DNA from: an uncultured Oscillospiraceae bacterium
Lineage (GTDB): Bacteria > Bacillota > Clostridia > Oscillospirales > Acutalibacteraceae
Length of the DNA: 52,561 bases
Assembly (NCBI GenBank): GCA_900543305.1
Contig: UQQZ01000007.1
Span: 1-52,561 of the forward strand
Direction: 5' to 3'
Below, one piece after another: positions 26,641-34,823 of the stretch. The notes beneath the pieces are model-generated. The model searched no databases. It was not told where the DNA came from and saw only the letters and a list, made by a program, of their open reading frames with translations. Numbering within the stretch: the stretch's first letter is position 1; each line of letters starts with the position of its first letter. The position numbers and the translations under genes are program-made.

Positions 26641-26672
26641 AAGGGAACAGCAGGTTGCTGTTCCCTTTTTTT
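26641..26672 (+). terminator. Intrinsic terminator after the metY-like gene
   Basis: GGGAACAGCA pairs with TGCTGTTCCC around a short loop and is followed by a T7 run. Confidence 0.93.
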
Positions 26673-26707
26673 GCCCTTTTCCTCAGAGAGTTCCTCCCGA
26701 TTATCGT

Positions 26708-26751
26708 CAAAAAGAAAGGGTTTGCTTTCTTTGCAGACAAGCAAACCCTTT
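26708..26751 (-). terminator. Terminator for the minus-strand lipoprotein operon
   Basis: A perfect 13-bp inverted repeat, AAAGGGTTTGCTT (26715-26727) with AAGCAAACCCTTT (26739-26751), has an 11-base loop. On the minus strand it is followed by TTTCTTTTT. It lies in a 193-base convergent gap that holds nothing else I can name. Confidence 0.85.
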
Positions 26752-26817
26752 AACGATGGGTTACAGCAGTGCCGGGAAGCCCGTTTGGGAGAGGTTCCAG
26801 AATTGCTGAAGAGAGTG

Positions 26818-27417
26818 TTATTCCTGGGCGGAGAACGTAAAGGTGACAGCCTGGACCATGGCGTAGTCCTGGAACTCCTCCGGAGTAAAAAAGGAATCCA
26901 CAGTGAACGAGCGCAGAGAGGTGCCGTCATCTCCTACAAACAGGGCCACAGGTATTTCCTGATCCAGTTGGATTTCTCGATCTTCCGTCAGCCATGCCTG
27001 GGAAAAGGACATCAGGTCACTGGAGGATTCCACAGGCTTGCTGCGGAAGGAAGAGGTACCCTGAGCGTGAATGGCAACGTCAAAAGTCCTGTCCTCTCGG
27101 TATACCAAAGAGATCACCGGGTCTTGGGGGCCTTGGGCATCGGGGGAATCCCAGGAAATGCTACCGCCTCCGTTGTCCGCCCACTGTCCGTCCTGAAGTG
27201 CGTAGCAGTTTACAGAGAGGGAAAGGGCGTTTTCCGGAGTTTGGAGGGTATAGAACATGGCGGTGTTGTTCAGCCCCAAATATCCCAATAACTCTTTTTG
27301 GTCCTGGGAAAGGGAAAGGGGAGCCACCTTGTTTTCCTGGGAAGGGGATCCACACCCCGTCAGCACAAAAGCCAACAGGCACAGTAACGCCCCCAGTTTT
27401 TTCAAGGACCGATTCAT
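26818..27417 (-). CDS. Predicted lipoprotein of unknown function
   Basis: The 199-residue product has a basic N-terminus, a hydrophobic stretch and the lipobox LTGC (residues 19-22), so it should be lipid-anchored on the outer face of the membrane after Cys22. The mature part is rich in acidic and polar residues and matches no family I know. ATG 27417 has GGAGGAAAG upstream and overlaps the TGA of the preceding acetyltransferase gene as ATGA, a sign of translational coupling. A terminator follows downstream. Confidence 0.85.
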   Translation of the reverse strand: MNRSLKKLGALLCLLAFVLTGCGSPSQENKVAPLSLSQDQKELLGYLGLNNTAMFYTLQTPENALSLSVNCYALQDGQWADNGGGSISWDSPDAQGPQDPVISLVYREDRTFDVAIHAQGTSSFRSKPVESSSDLMSFSQAWLTEDREIQLDQEIPVALFVGDDGTSLRSFTVDSFFTPEEFQDYAMVQAVTFTFSAQE

Positions 27418-28220
27418 TTTTCTTTCCTCCAATCCACCCCGCAGCAAGGATATTCGTGACTGAAGTGGTAGCCCAATTTTTCCGCCAGCGCAACGCTGGT
27501 CAGATTGGCTGCATCCCAGCTGGGATAGAGCCCCCGGTCCAGGCAGTGGAGGATCAAAGCAGAAGCGCAGCAGAGAGCCAGTCCTTTCCGCCGGTATTCC
27601 AATTTGGTGTCAATTTCAATTTCAATGCCCTCCCGGTACCAGGTGTAGGAAGAGGCTCCCGCAGCCAGTTCTTCTCCTCGAAGGGCCACAAACCCACAGC
27701 CGTGAGCCGCATATTCCTCCCAGGAGGAGAAGTTGGCGCAGAAGTCCCCGGCCCAGGGAAACTCTGGACCTTCCGGATTTCGGATCCGGGTGAACAGGTC
27801 CCGGTCAATTTGCCGGAGAGTAAATCCCTTGGGCAGACGGTCCCGGAATTTTTGCAGCTTGACTCGGTCAAATACATGAGGTTCCTTTCGAAAGGCATAT
27901 CTGGGGAAGGTCTTGACCCGACCGGCGTGGACTTGTTCCACCAGTTCCTGCCATCCCTGGTTCTGGGGGATCACCAGAGCTTCCGGAGCTGCAAAATCGC
28001 TGGGGATGTGGGCTGCCAATAGGGGAGCTTCCTGGACGGTGCAGTCACCTCCCAAAAAGAGAAAATCCCCCACCACCACCTGGGCTGCCCGTGGGTGGTG
28101 TTCATCGTCTGCCCAAGCCCGCCCCATACAGCCTTGCAGGCATGACCAGAGTAAAGTTTCCTCCCATTCTTCAAATAGGCCCGTCAGAATCTCTCTTCGA
28201 TCCCTTGCGATTTCCACCAT
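27414..28220 (-). CDS. GNAT acetyltransferase (long form, PF12746-like)
   Basis: The 268-residue product has an N-terminal domain that varies in this family and a C-terminal GNAT core with EIEIDTKLEYRRKGLALCCASALILHC and SWDAANLTSVALAEKLGY. This arrangement resembles the GNAT_acetyltran family that includes ZmaR-like self-resistance enzymes, although most members are uncharacterised. The ATG has AAAGGAG 9 bases upstream. It is the first gene of a two-gene unit with the lipoprotein. Confidence 0.85.
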   Translation of the reverse strand: MVEIARDRREILTGLFEEWEETLLWSCLQGCMGRAWADDEHHPRAAQVVVGDFLFLGGDCTVQEAPLLAAHIPSDFAAPEALVIPQNQGWQELVEQVHAGRVKTFPRYAFRKEPHVFDRVKLQKFRDRLPKGFTLRQIDRDLFTRIRNPEGPEFPWAGDFCANFSSWEEYAAHGCGFVALRGEELAAGASSYTWYREGIEIEIDTKLEYRRKGLALCCASALILHCLDRGLYPSWDAANLTSVALAEKLGYHFSHEYPCCGVDWRKEK

Positions 28221-28336
28221 ATGCTCGTTCTCCTTTTTCGCCGTTTCAAAACCGTGAGATCACCCGGCTCTTTCCGGATGATAGGTAACCATAAGCTCCC
28301 GTTTTTCCTTGGAATCGAACGATTCCTGTTGAGACG

Positions 28337-28365
28337 AGTGTACCAGAAAAAGAACGGTGTGACAA
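28337..28365 (-). promoter_or_regulatory. Extended -10 promoter for the GNAT-lipoprotein operon
   Basis: On the minus strand, TTGTCA (28360-28365), 17 bases and TACACT (28337-28342) preceded by TGG. A 7-bp inverted repeat, GGAATCG-AA-CGATTCC (28311-28326), sits just downstream of the expected start, where it could be an operator or an mRNA hairpin. Confidence 0.55.
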
Positions 28366-28390
28366 GGGGAGGAAAGCTTTTCTCCAGAAG

Positions 28391-28416
28391 AAAAGCCGCG
28401 GTCTTTCAACCACGGC
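28391..28416 (-). terminator. Terminator after the histidine kinase gene
   Basis: On the minus strand, GCCGTGGT and ACCGCGGC form an 8-bp stem with one G-U and a 6-base loop, followed by TTTTC. Confidence 0.75.
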
Positions 28417-28423
28417 AGTTTTG

Positions 28424-30085
28424 TTATTCCTGTAGGGGGGCTTCCTCCTGCTCGGAAGGGGAGGGAGCGTCGTTTGTTTCCTGGTCAGAAGCCGGGTCCA
28501 CAGGAGAGACCACGGGGGAAACGGCTCCCAGAGGCGTTCGGGAGATCAGGGGAAATTGAACGGTGACAATAAACAGGTCTCCGTCGGTATGCACGTTGAA
28601 GGTACCTCCGCAGGCTTCCGTGAAGCTTTTGGCAATGGACAATCCCAAGCCGCTTCCTTCGGTGCTGCGGTTTTGATCGCCTCGGACAAACCGGGCGGTC
28701 AAGTCTTCCCCGTTCATGGTGATTTCGTTGCGAGAGATATTCCGGATGCTCACCTGAGCCATGCCATTTTGAGCGGACAGGCTCACATAGGCACGGGACC
28801 CTTCCAAGGAATATTGGGCGCAGTTGCGAATCAAGTTTTGAAAAACGCGGTAAAGCCGTTGACCATCCGCGTGGACCAAAAAGGGGGTATCGGGGATATC
28901 CACCCGCCAGGTCAAGCGGGAATTGCGCAGAGTTTCGTCCATTTCCGCGAAGGTTTGCTGCAGCAGCTTTCCAATGTCCAAATCCTCCAGATTCAGGGAG
29001 ATATTCCCGGTAGTGGCCTTGGACACTTCGAACACATCCTGCACAATATGGTTGAGCCGGTCTGCTTTGCGGGAAATGGTCTCAATGTAATCCATCACAT
29101 GGGGCGGCAAATCCGGTTCCCGCTTTAAAAGTTCCACGTAGCTGATGATGGAAGTCAGAGGAGTCTTGATGTCGTGGGACACGTTGGTGATCAATTCCAC
29201 CTTGGTCCGGTCTGCTTTGATGCCTTCTTCCACAGCTTTTTGAATGCCGGTGCGGATCATGTTCAGCTGCATAGCGCAATCATACAGGTTGGAGTTGGGG
29301 GCAATGTGGTTGACTGCGTTCAGATTTCCCCCATACATTTCTGCAATTTGGGCCATGAGAATGCTGGCGTCCCGGAGATCCTGCTTTAAGGCCAGAATAT
29401 ACCAGAGAATGGAGCCGATTACACCTGCCGCCGCAAACCCCACCACGGCCAGCAGAAAAAAGTCTCGGATCCGGGAATCCGGTCCCCGCAGGAGAAAGAG
29501 AAACATGCCGGAAGAAACTCCCAGTACGCCCACAATGACCGCCAGGGTAGAGAAGAGCCTGCGGATGCAGCGCTGTTCGAAGTTGGTCATGCCTCGGTAG
29601 GTGTTCAGGGTTTTCAGGAGGGAGTGGACAATGTTGTGCCGGAAAAATTGCCGGTTGCGGCCAATGTCCAGACAGAGAAAATAAAGAAGAATCACTGCCA
29701 GCACCGCAGTGAACCACCCATAGGTGATGGTGGTGGTGTACATGTCCACCGTCAGGCTGAACAGCAGGATCAGGATAATAAATAAAAGCTTAAATTCCAC
29801 CCAAATCCGGGAAAGTCCCTGAGCCAGAGCGGCTTCAAAACCCAGCCGGTGTTTCCGGAAAGCGATGACCAACGTGAGGGCCGTGGCCACCAACAGAATC
29901 ACGCAGACCAGTGCCACCGGAACCCAGGGAGGCATTTCGTTTCCTTCTGCCACATGCTGCACCGCGTTGCCCAAGCCGCTGGCCATAGTGGGATCCAGGG
30001 CGATAAAAAGCAGAAGCAGCAGGACCATGGTGACCCCGCAGAGCAGAACCATAAAGGAGATCCAGGAAAGGACCCCCTTGAACAT
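28424..30085 (-). CDS. Membrane sensor histidine kinase
   Basis: The 553-residue kinase has about six membrane spans in its first 230 residues and no large extracytoplasmic sensor domain. A dimerisation domain follows with the phosphoacceptor H304 in SHDIKTPLTSI, then the N-box QNLIRNCAQYS and G-box GSGLGLSIAKSF of the ATPase domain. The last 40 residues are a Pro/Glu/Ser-rich tail beyond the catalytic core. ATG 30085 starts one base after the response regulator stop, which suggests translational coupling. A TTG nine codons earlier is possible. The signal is unknown, and the intramembrane design hints at membrane or wall stress. Confidence 0.93.
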   Translation of the reverse strand: MFKGVLSWISFMVLLCGVTMVLLLLLFIALDPTMASGLGNAVQHVAEGNEMPPWVPVALVCVILLVATALTLVIAFRKHRLGFEAALAQGLSRIWVEFKLLFIILILLFSLTVDMYTTTITYGWFTAVLAVILLYFLCLDIGRNRQFFRHNIVHSLLKTLNTYRGMTNFEQRCIRRLFSTLAVIVGVLGVSSGMFLFLLRGPDSRIRDFFLLAVVGFAAAGVIGSILWYILALKQDLRDASILMAQIAEMYGGNLNAVNHIAPNSNLYDCAMQLNMIRTGIQKAVEEGIKADRTKVELITNVSHDIKTPLTSIISYVELLKREPDLPPHVMDYIETISRKADRLNHIVQDVFEVSKATTGNISLNLEDLDIGKLLQQTFAEMDETLRNSRLTWRVDIPDTPFLVHADGQRLYRVFQNLIRNCAQYSLEGSRAYVSLSAQNGMAQVSIRNISRNEITMNGEDLTARFVRGDQNRSTEGSGLGLSIAKSFTEACGGTFNVHTDGDLFIVTVQFPLISRTPLGAVSPVVSPVDPASDQETNDAPSPSEQEEAPLQE

Positions 30086-30086
30086 G

Positions 30087-30794
30087 TCAGTGTTTTTCGA
30101 ACTTGTAGCCAATCCCCCACACCACCTTCAGATATTCCGGTTCTCCCGGATTGATTTCGATTTTTTCACGGATCCGGCGGATATGGACCATCACCGTATT
30201 TTCCGTGGAGTAGGCGGACTCGTTCCAGATTTTGCTGTAAATTTCCTCGGCGGGGAAAATCCGGCCCGGATTGCGCATGAGCAATTCCACAATTTTGGTT
30301 TCCGTAGCCGTCAGCTTAACCGGTTCCCCATCGGCGTAGAGCACGTGCTCGTCCAGATTAAAGCAGAGCCTGCCGTTGACGATGGTGTTTTCGCTGCTGG
30401 AATGGATGTCGCCCAGGCTGGTGTACCGCCGCAGCTGGGACTTGACCCGAGCGGTGAGTTCCATGGGGTTAAAGGGCTTTGTGACGTAATCGTCGGCGCC
30501 CATGGAGAGGCCAATGACCTTGTCACTGTTTTCGCTTTTGGCAGAGAGCACAATGATGGGCAGGTTCTTCCGCTCCCGGATTTTCATAATGGCAGACAAT
30601 CCATCCAATTTCGGCATCATCACGTCGATGATGATCAGATGAATGTCCTTGGTCAGAGCCATATCCAAAGCCTCCATGCCGTCGTAAGCCTTGAAGACGT
30701 TGTACCCTTCGCTTTCCAGGTTCAAAGCAATTGCCCGCACGATTTCCCGGTCATCGTCCACCACCAGGATATTTTTCTTTTCACCGCTGTCCAT
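30087..30794 (-). CDS. OmpR/PhoB-family response regulator (VanR-like)
   Basis: The 235-residue product has a receiver domain with acidic pocket D13-D15, phosphoacceptor D57, S84 and K106, and a C-terminal winged-helix DNA-binding domain (TATETKIVELLMRNPGRIF, then HIRRIREKIE...WGIGYKF). The receiver sequence resembles VanR (LGADDYxTKPFNP and RVKxQLRRY patterns), but no van resistance genes are nearby. It is co-transcribed with the kinase and divergent from a PdaA-like gene, which is a possible target. AGGAGG lies about 12 bases before the ATG. Confidence 0.95.
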   Translation of the reverse strand: MDSGEKKNILVVDDDREIVRAIALNLESEGYNVFKAYDGMEALDMALTKDIHLIIIDVMMPKLDGLSAIMKIRERKNLPIIVLSAKSENSDKVIGLSMGADDYVTKPFNPMELTARVKSQLRRYTSLGDIHSSSENTIVNGRLCFNLDEHVLYADGEPVKLTATETKIVELLMRNPGRIFPAEEIYSKIWNESAYSTENTVMVHIRRIREKIEINPGEPEYLKVVWGIGYKFEKH

Positions 30795-30850
30795 ACCGTT
30801 CCGGTCCCTCCTAACTCGATTGCCGATCCTGTCATTGAGTGTAACGGATC

Positions 30851-30881
30851 TTCCTTACATTCCGAAAAACGAATTTCTTAC
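30851..30881 (-). promoter_or_regulatory. Possible response-regulator direct repeats
   Basis: TTCCTTAC (30851-30858) and TTTCTTAC (30874-30881), read on the plus strand, are 23 bases apart, about two helical turns, in the divergent gap between the regulator and the deacetylase. OmpR-family proteins bind such direct repeats. The assignment is by position and spacing only. Confidence 0.3.
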
Positions 30882-31009
30882 GAAAATCATACATTATTTT
30901 TTTCAGCAGTGCAACCGGATCTCCTGGAAATTTCCAAGGGGAAAGGTCCGGGGGTTCTCTGGCATGTTTGCCAGGAAAGCTCCATACCTATGGATGGGAG
31001 GTGGAAAAG

Positions 31010-31825
31010 ATGAAACAATGTTGGGGGCTTTTCCGGCGCAAAGGGGTGGTGCTGGGGGCTCTGGCGGGAGTGTTGATTCTATGCGTGCTGGCCACTGTGG
31101 TGACGGTGGGTACTCCAAGGGCAGTTCCGGCTTCTGCGGAAATTACCAACTGGGGGTTGTGCTTTCAAGAGGAAGGGCAGCCCCCTATCGGCAATGCGGA
31201 CAGTGAATACCTGGCCCAGTTCAACGCCCTGTATCGGGTGCCCACCGAGGAAAAGATTCTCTACCTGACCTTTGACGCAGGCTATGAGAACGGGAACACG
31301 GAGAAGATCCTGGACGCCCTGAAAGCTCACCAGGTGCCCGCCACGTTTTTCCTGGTGGGAAACTACTTGGAAACCCAGCCGGAGCTGGTGTGTCGGATGG
31401 TGGAGGAAGGCCATACGGTAGGCAACCACACCTACAGCCACCCGGATATGTCGGCCATTGCCCAAGAAGAGGATTTTCGGCAGGAGCTTTTGAAAAACGA
31501 AGAGCTTTACCGGGAAATCACCGGGGAAGAGATGGCAAAGCTCTACCGCCCGCCCCAGGGAAAATACTGTGAAAGCAACTTGTGCATGGCGCAGAAGCTG
31601 GGGTACCGGACCGTGTTTTGGAGTCTTGCCTATGTAGACTGGTATGAAGACGATCAACCCACCAAGGAAGAAGCCTTCGGAAAGCTGCTGCCTAGAATCC
31701 ATCCGGGAGCGGTGGTGCTGCTCCACAGCACCTCGGCTACCAATGGGGAGATCCTGGATGAACTCTTAACCCGCTGGGAGGAAATGGGATACACCTTCGG
31801 CAGGCTGGAAGAAATCGTACTATAA
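31010..31825 (+). CDS. PdaA-like polysaccharide deacetylase (muramic delta-lactam)
   Basis: PdaA removes the acetyl group from N-acetylmuramic acid so that spore cortex muramic delta-lactam can form. The 271-residue product has an N-terminal membrane/signal segment (residues 12-34), then a NodB-type domain. The domain has the PdaA-style FDAGYENG (D89), metal ligands HTYSH (H140, H144), RPPQGKY, the FWSLAYVDW segment and LLHS. The FDxGYENG and VDW signatures match PdaA rather than generic PgdA. ATG 31010 has GGGAGGTGG upstream. It stands alone and is divergent from the two-component system. Confidence 0.9.
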   Translation: MKQCWGLFRRKGVVLGALAGVLILCVLATVVTVGTPRAVPASAEITNWGLCFQEEGQPPIGNADSEYLAQFNALYRVPTEEKILYLTFDAGYENGNTEKILDALKAHQVPATFFLVGNYLETQPELVCRMVEEGHTVGNHTYSHPDMSAIAQEEDFRQELLKNEELYREITGEEMAKLYRPPQGKYCESNLCMAQKLGYRTVFWSLAYVDWYEDDQPTKEEAFGKLLPRIHPGAVVLLHSTSATNGEILDELLTRWEEMGYTFGRLEEIVL

Positions 31826-31912
31826 TTCTTATGTAGAAATAAAATATAGAAGCTCCCCTGTACAATGGGAAAAAGCGCCTGGTGCGATTCTCGTTAGCAG
31901 GGGAGGACTTTT

Positions 31913-33178
31913 ATGGAACGATGGGAGATTGTGGTTGTGGGAGCAGGAGCGGCCGGCTGGATGGCTGCCCTGACAGCCGGGAAAACCATGAGAGGTCAGG
32001 GAAAGCCCGGCAAAGTGCTTTTGCTGGAGGGAAATCTCAAGCCCGGGAAAAAGCTGCTGGCTACCGGTAACGGACGCTGCAACCTGACCAATTGGGCAGT
32101 GGGTCCTGACCACTATCACGGGGACGTAGCCTTGGCAGGTCCCTTGCTTAAAGTCTGTTCCCCAGGGAGAATCCTGGAAGAATTTGAACGGCTGGGGCTG
32201 TTGTGCCAGGGGGACGAAGAGGGAAGAGTATATCCCAGAAACTATCAGGCGGCGGCAGTGCTGCAAATCCTGCGCGCAGGGAGCCAGGAAGTGGGCGTGG
32301 AGCTTCGCTGCGGCTTTGGGGTCACCTCTATTCGGAAGCGGGAGGGAGGATTTCTGCTGGAAAACAGGGAAGGCCAAGAAATTTGGTGCGCCCGCTGTAT
32401 CTTAGCCTGTGGGGGAAAGGCGTCCCCCAGACATTCCTGGGAAGGGGGCGGCTATGAATTGGCCCGGCAGCTGGGACACCAGGTCACCAAGCTGCACCCT
32501 TCCCTGACCTATCTCACCTATGGGGAAAAGCCTTTGCGCGCCCTAAAAGGCATGCGCTGCAAGGCCCGGGTTACCTTGTGGGCGGGAGGAGAAAAAAGGA
32601 GGGAAGACCGGGGGGAAGTGCTGTTTGGAGACGGGAGCCTCTCGGGAATTTGCATGTTTGACATGTCCGCCCAACTGGAACAACCCGTTCCCCCGGAGAC
32701 CTGGATTTCCCTGGATCTGGCGGAGGACATGACCTATCGGGAAGTTTTGGGCTACCTGGAGTCTCAGGCAAAGGCCCATCCCCAATTCCCTGCCCGGGAA
32801 CTTTTAGAAGGGATGGTGAATCTCCGGGTGGGGGAGGAATTGATGAAAGTGTTGGGCGTTTCCCAAGAGGAAACGTTCCGAGATCTGACCCGGGAACGTC
32901 TCCGAAAGGCGGCGGGACTGGTGAAGGATTGGCGGTTTTCCATTACGGGAACAGGGAGCTGGGAAAACGCCCAGGTGACTGCAGGGGGCGTCCCCTTAGG
33001 GGAAGTGGATCCTTTGACCTTGGAGTCCCGGCGATGCCCCGGGGTTTACTTGACGGGAGAACTGTTGAATCTTCATGGAGACTGTGGGGGATACAATCTC
33101 CATTGGGCCTGGGCTACGGGAATGGCCGCAGGGGAAAGTGCCGCCCGGAAAGGCAGAAAGGAACACAACGCATGCTGA
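31913..33178 (+). CDS. HI0933/BaiN-family FAD-dependent oxidoreductase
   Basis: The 421-residue product starts with the FAD-binding VVVGAGAAGWMAALTAG (residues 7-23). It then has the family-specific GKKLLATGNGRCNLTN motif and a C-terminal GVYLTGELLNLHGDCGGYNLHWAWATG. Members include YhiN and BaiN. BaiN was reported in bile-acid 7-dehydroxylation, but most members have unknown substrates. The start has AGGGGAGG upstream. It overlaps the next flavoprotein gene by 7 bases, so the pair is one unit. Confidence 0.92.
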   Translation: MERWEIVVVGAGAAGWMAALTAGKTMRGQGKPGKVLLLEGNLKPGKKLLATGNGRCNLTNWAVGPDHYHGDVALAGPLLKVCSPGRILEEFERLGLLCQGDEEGRVYPRNYQAAAVLQILRAGSQEVGVELRCGFGVTSIRKREGGFLLENREGQEIWCARCILACGGKASPRHSWEGGGYELARQLGHQVTKLHPSLTYLTYGEKPLRALKGMRCKARVTLWAGGEKRREDRGEVLFGDGSLSGICMFDMSAQLEQPVPPETWISLDLAEDMTYREVLGYLESQAKAHPQFPARELLEGMVNLRVGEELMKVLGVSQEETFRDLTRERLRKAAGLVKDWRFSITGTGSWENAQVTAGGVPLGEVDPLTLESRRCPGVYLTGELLNLHGDCGGYNLHWAWATGMAAGESAARKGRKEHNAC

Positions 33179-34770
33179 AAATTACAGGAATCAAAATGCC
33201 CTTGGGGTTTGGGGGAGAGGATTTGAGGCGGGAAGCGGCCAAGAAACTGCGGCTTCCCGAAAAAGCCCTGACCCAGGTGCGTTTGGCGAAAAAATCCGTG
33301 GATGCCCGGAAAAAGGATCAAGTCCACTTTGTCTGCAATGTGGAAGTGGAGATCGATGGGGATGAGGATCGGGTGCTGGCCCGGCGGAAGGACTCCTCCC
33401 TGCAAAAAGGGGAACCCTACCGCTATCAGCTGCCCCGGTGCGGGAAACTGCCTCAGAGACCTTTGGTGGTGGGATTCGGCCCAGCAGGCATGTTCGCGTC
33501 CCTGTTGCTGGCTCAATGCGGCCAGCGGCCCATTGTGGTGGAACGGGGACAGCCGGTGGAGGAACGGGAAAAGGCGGTTTCCCGGTTTTGGAAGGAACGG
33601 GTGCTGGACCCTCAATCCAATGTTCAATTTGGGGAAGGGGGTGCAGGCACCTTTTCCGACGGAAAACTCACCACCGGCACGGGAGACCGGCGGATCCGGA
33701 AGGTGCTGGAGGAACTGTGGAAGGCGGGAGCACCCCAGGAGATCCTCTTTGACGCCAAACCCCATATCGGTACGGACAAACTGCCGGGAATTGTGCGCCG
33801 GATTCGGGAGCAGGTGATCGCCTTGGGAGGCGAGGTCCGTTTTTCCACTCAGGTAGTGGGCTTTTCTCTGGAAGGGGGAAAGCTTAAAGGTGTCACCCTG
33901 GAGACGGCAGGGAGAAAGGAGTTCCTGGAAGCTTCCCAGGTGATTTTGGCGGTAGGCCACAGCGCCCGGGACACCTTTGGACTGCTTCAGGAAATGGGTT
34001 TGCCCATGATGGCAAAGGCTTTTTCTGTAGGGGTGCGGATTGAGCATCCCGCCGCTCTCATTGACAGGGCCCAGTACGGGAAGTTTGCAGGCCATCCGGC
34101 ATTGGGAGCCGCAGACTACAAACTGTCCTGCCACTTGGAAAATGGCAGGGGCGTATACACCTTTTGTATGTGTCCCGGAGGAACAGTGACGGGTGCCGCC
34201 TCGGAACCGGGCGGAGTGGTGACAAACGGCATGAGTGCATGGGCTCGGGATGGGCAAAACAGCAACGCTGCCTTGCTGGTAGGCGTGACTCCCGAGGATT
34301 ACGGAGCAGAAGGTCCTCTTGCGGGGGTGGCGTTTCAGAGGAGTCTGGAACGGAAAGCGTTTCAACTGGCCGGAGGCGCATATTCCGCACCTGCCCAACG
34401 GGTGGCGGATTTTCTCCAAGGAATCCCCTCTCGTGGTTTTGGAGAGGTGACGCCCACCTATGAGCCGGGAGTGGTGCCTGCCCATTTAGGAGAATGCTTG
34501 CCGGGATTCGTGGTGGAATCCTTACAGGCTGCCCTTCCCCGGCTGGGCCGCCGTCTTCAGGGCTTCGACGCAGGAGACGCCGTGCTCACAGCCCCGGAAA
34601 CCAGAAGTTCTTCCCCGGTGCGGCTGCTTCGGGATGACACCCTCCAAAGCCCCTTGGCCCAAGGTCTTTACCCCTGCGGAGAAGGGGCGGGGTACGCGGG
34701 AGGCATCGTGTCCGCCGCGGTAGACGGCTTGCGCTGCGCCGAAGCGGTTTTACAGGCAGCCCCTTTGTAA
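33172..34770 (+). CDS. FAD-dependent dehydrogenase, COG2509 type
   Basis: The 532-residue product has an N-terminal basic domain of about 90 residues (RRKDSSLQKGEPYRY region) found in this family. The FAD motif VVGFGPAGMFASLLLAQ (about residues 97-113) follows, then QFGEGGAGTFSDGKLTT, the mid-domain AVGHSARDTFGLLQEMG, and the C-terminal PCGEGAGYAGGIVSAAVDGLRCAE. The ATG at 33172 lies inside the end of the previous gene with AAAGGAA upstream. A longer frame back to 32929 overlaps that gene widely and lacks family sequence. The substrate is unknown. It ends at a strong bidirectional terminator. Confidence 0.92.
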   Translation: MLKITGIKMPLGFGGEDLRREAAKKLRLPEKALTQVRLAKKSVDARKKDQVHFVCNVEVEIDGDEDRVLARRKDSSLQKGEPYRYQLPRCGKLPQRPLVVGFGPAGMFASLLLAQCGQRPIVVERGQPVEEREKAVSRFWKERVLDPQSNVQFGEGGAGTFSDGKLTTGTGDRRIRKVLEELWKAGAPQEILFDAKPHIGTDKLPGIVRRIREQVIALGGEVRFSTQVVGFSLEGGKLKGVTLETAGRKEFLEASQVILAVGHSARDTFGLLQEMGLPMMAKAFSVGVRIEHPAALIDRAQYGKFAGHPALGAADYKLSCHLENGRGVYTFCMCPGGTVTGAASEPGGVVTNGMSAWARDGQNSNAALLVGVTPEDYGAEGPLAGVAFQRSLERKAFQLAGGAYSAPAQRVADFLQGIPSRGFGEVTPTYEPGVVPAHLGECLPGFVVESLQAALPRLGRRLQGFDAGDAVLTAPETRSSSPVRLLRDDTLQSPLAQGLYPCGEGAGYAGGIVSAAVDGLRCAEAVLQAAPL

Positions 34771-34782
34771 TGGAAAAGCACA

Positions 34783-34823
34783 AAAACCCGCCGTCCTTGT
34801 GGGAAACTGGGACGGCGGGTTTT
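34783..34823. terminator. Bidirectional terminator between the flavoprotein pair and the amidohydrolase
   Basis: A perfect 14-bp stem, AAAACCCGCCGTCC (34783-34796) with GGACGGCGGGTTTT (34810-34823). The stop codon of the minus-strand amidohydrolase abuts its right edge. Confidence 0.93.

Noticed and set aside
30087..30794. Vancomycin-resistance regulator
   Set aside because: The VanR likeness is in the general receiver fold, and no vanS-type partner domains or van ligase genes are nearby.
30840..31009. SigG-type promoter for the PdaA-like gene
   Set aside because: CATACATTA (30888) has no GHATR-like -35 at the right distance, and GCATG...CATACC (30962-30990) would start transcription at the ribosome binding site.
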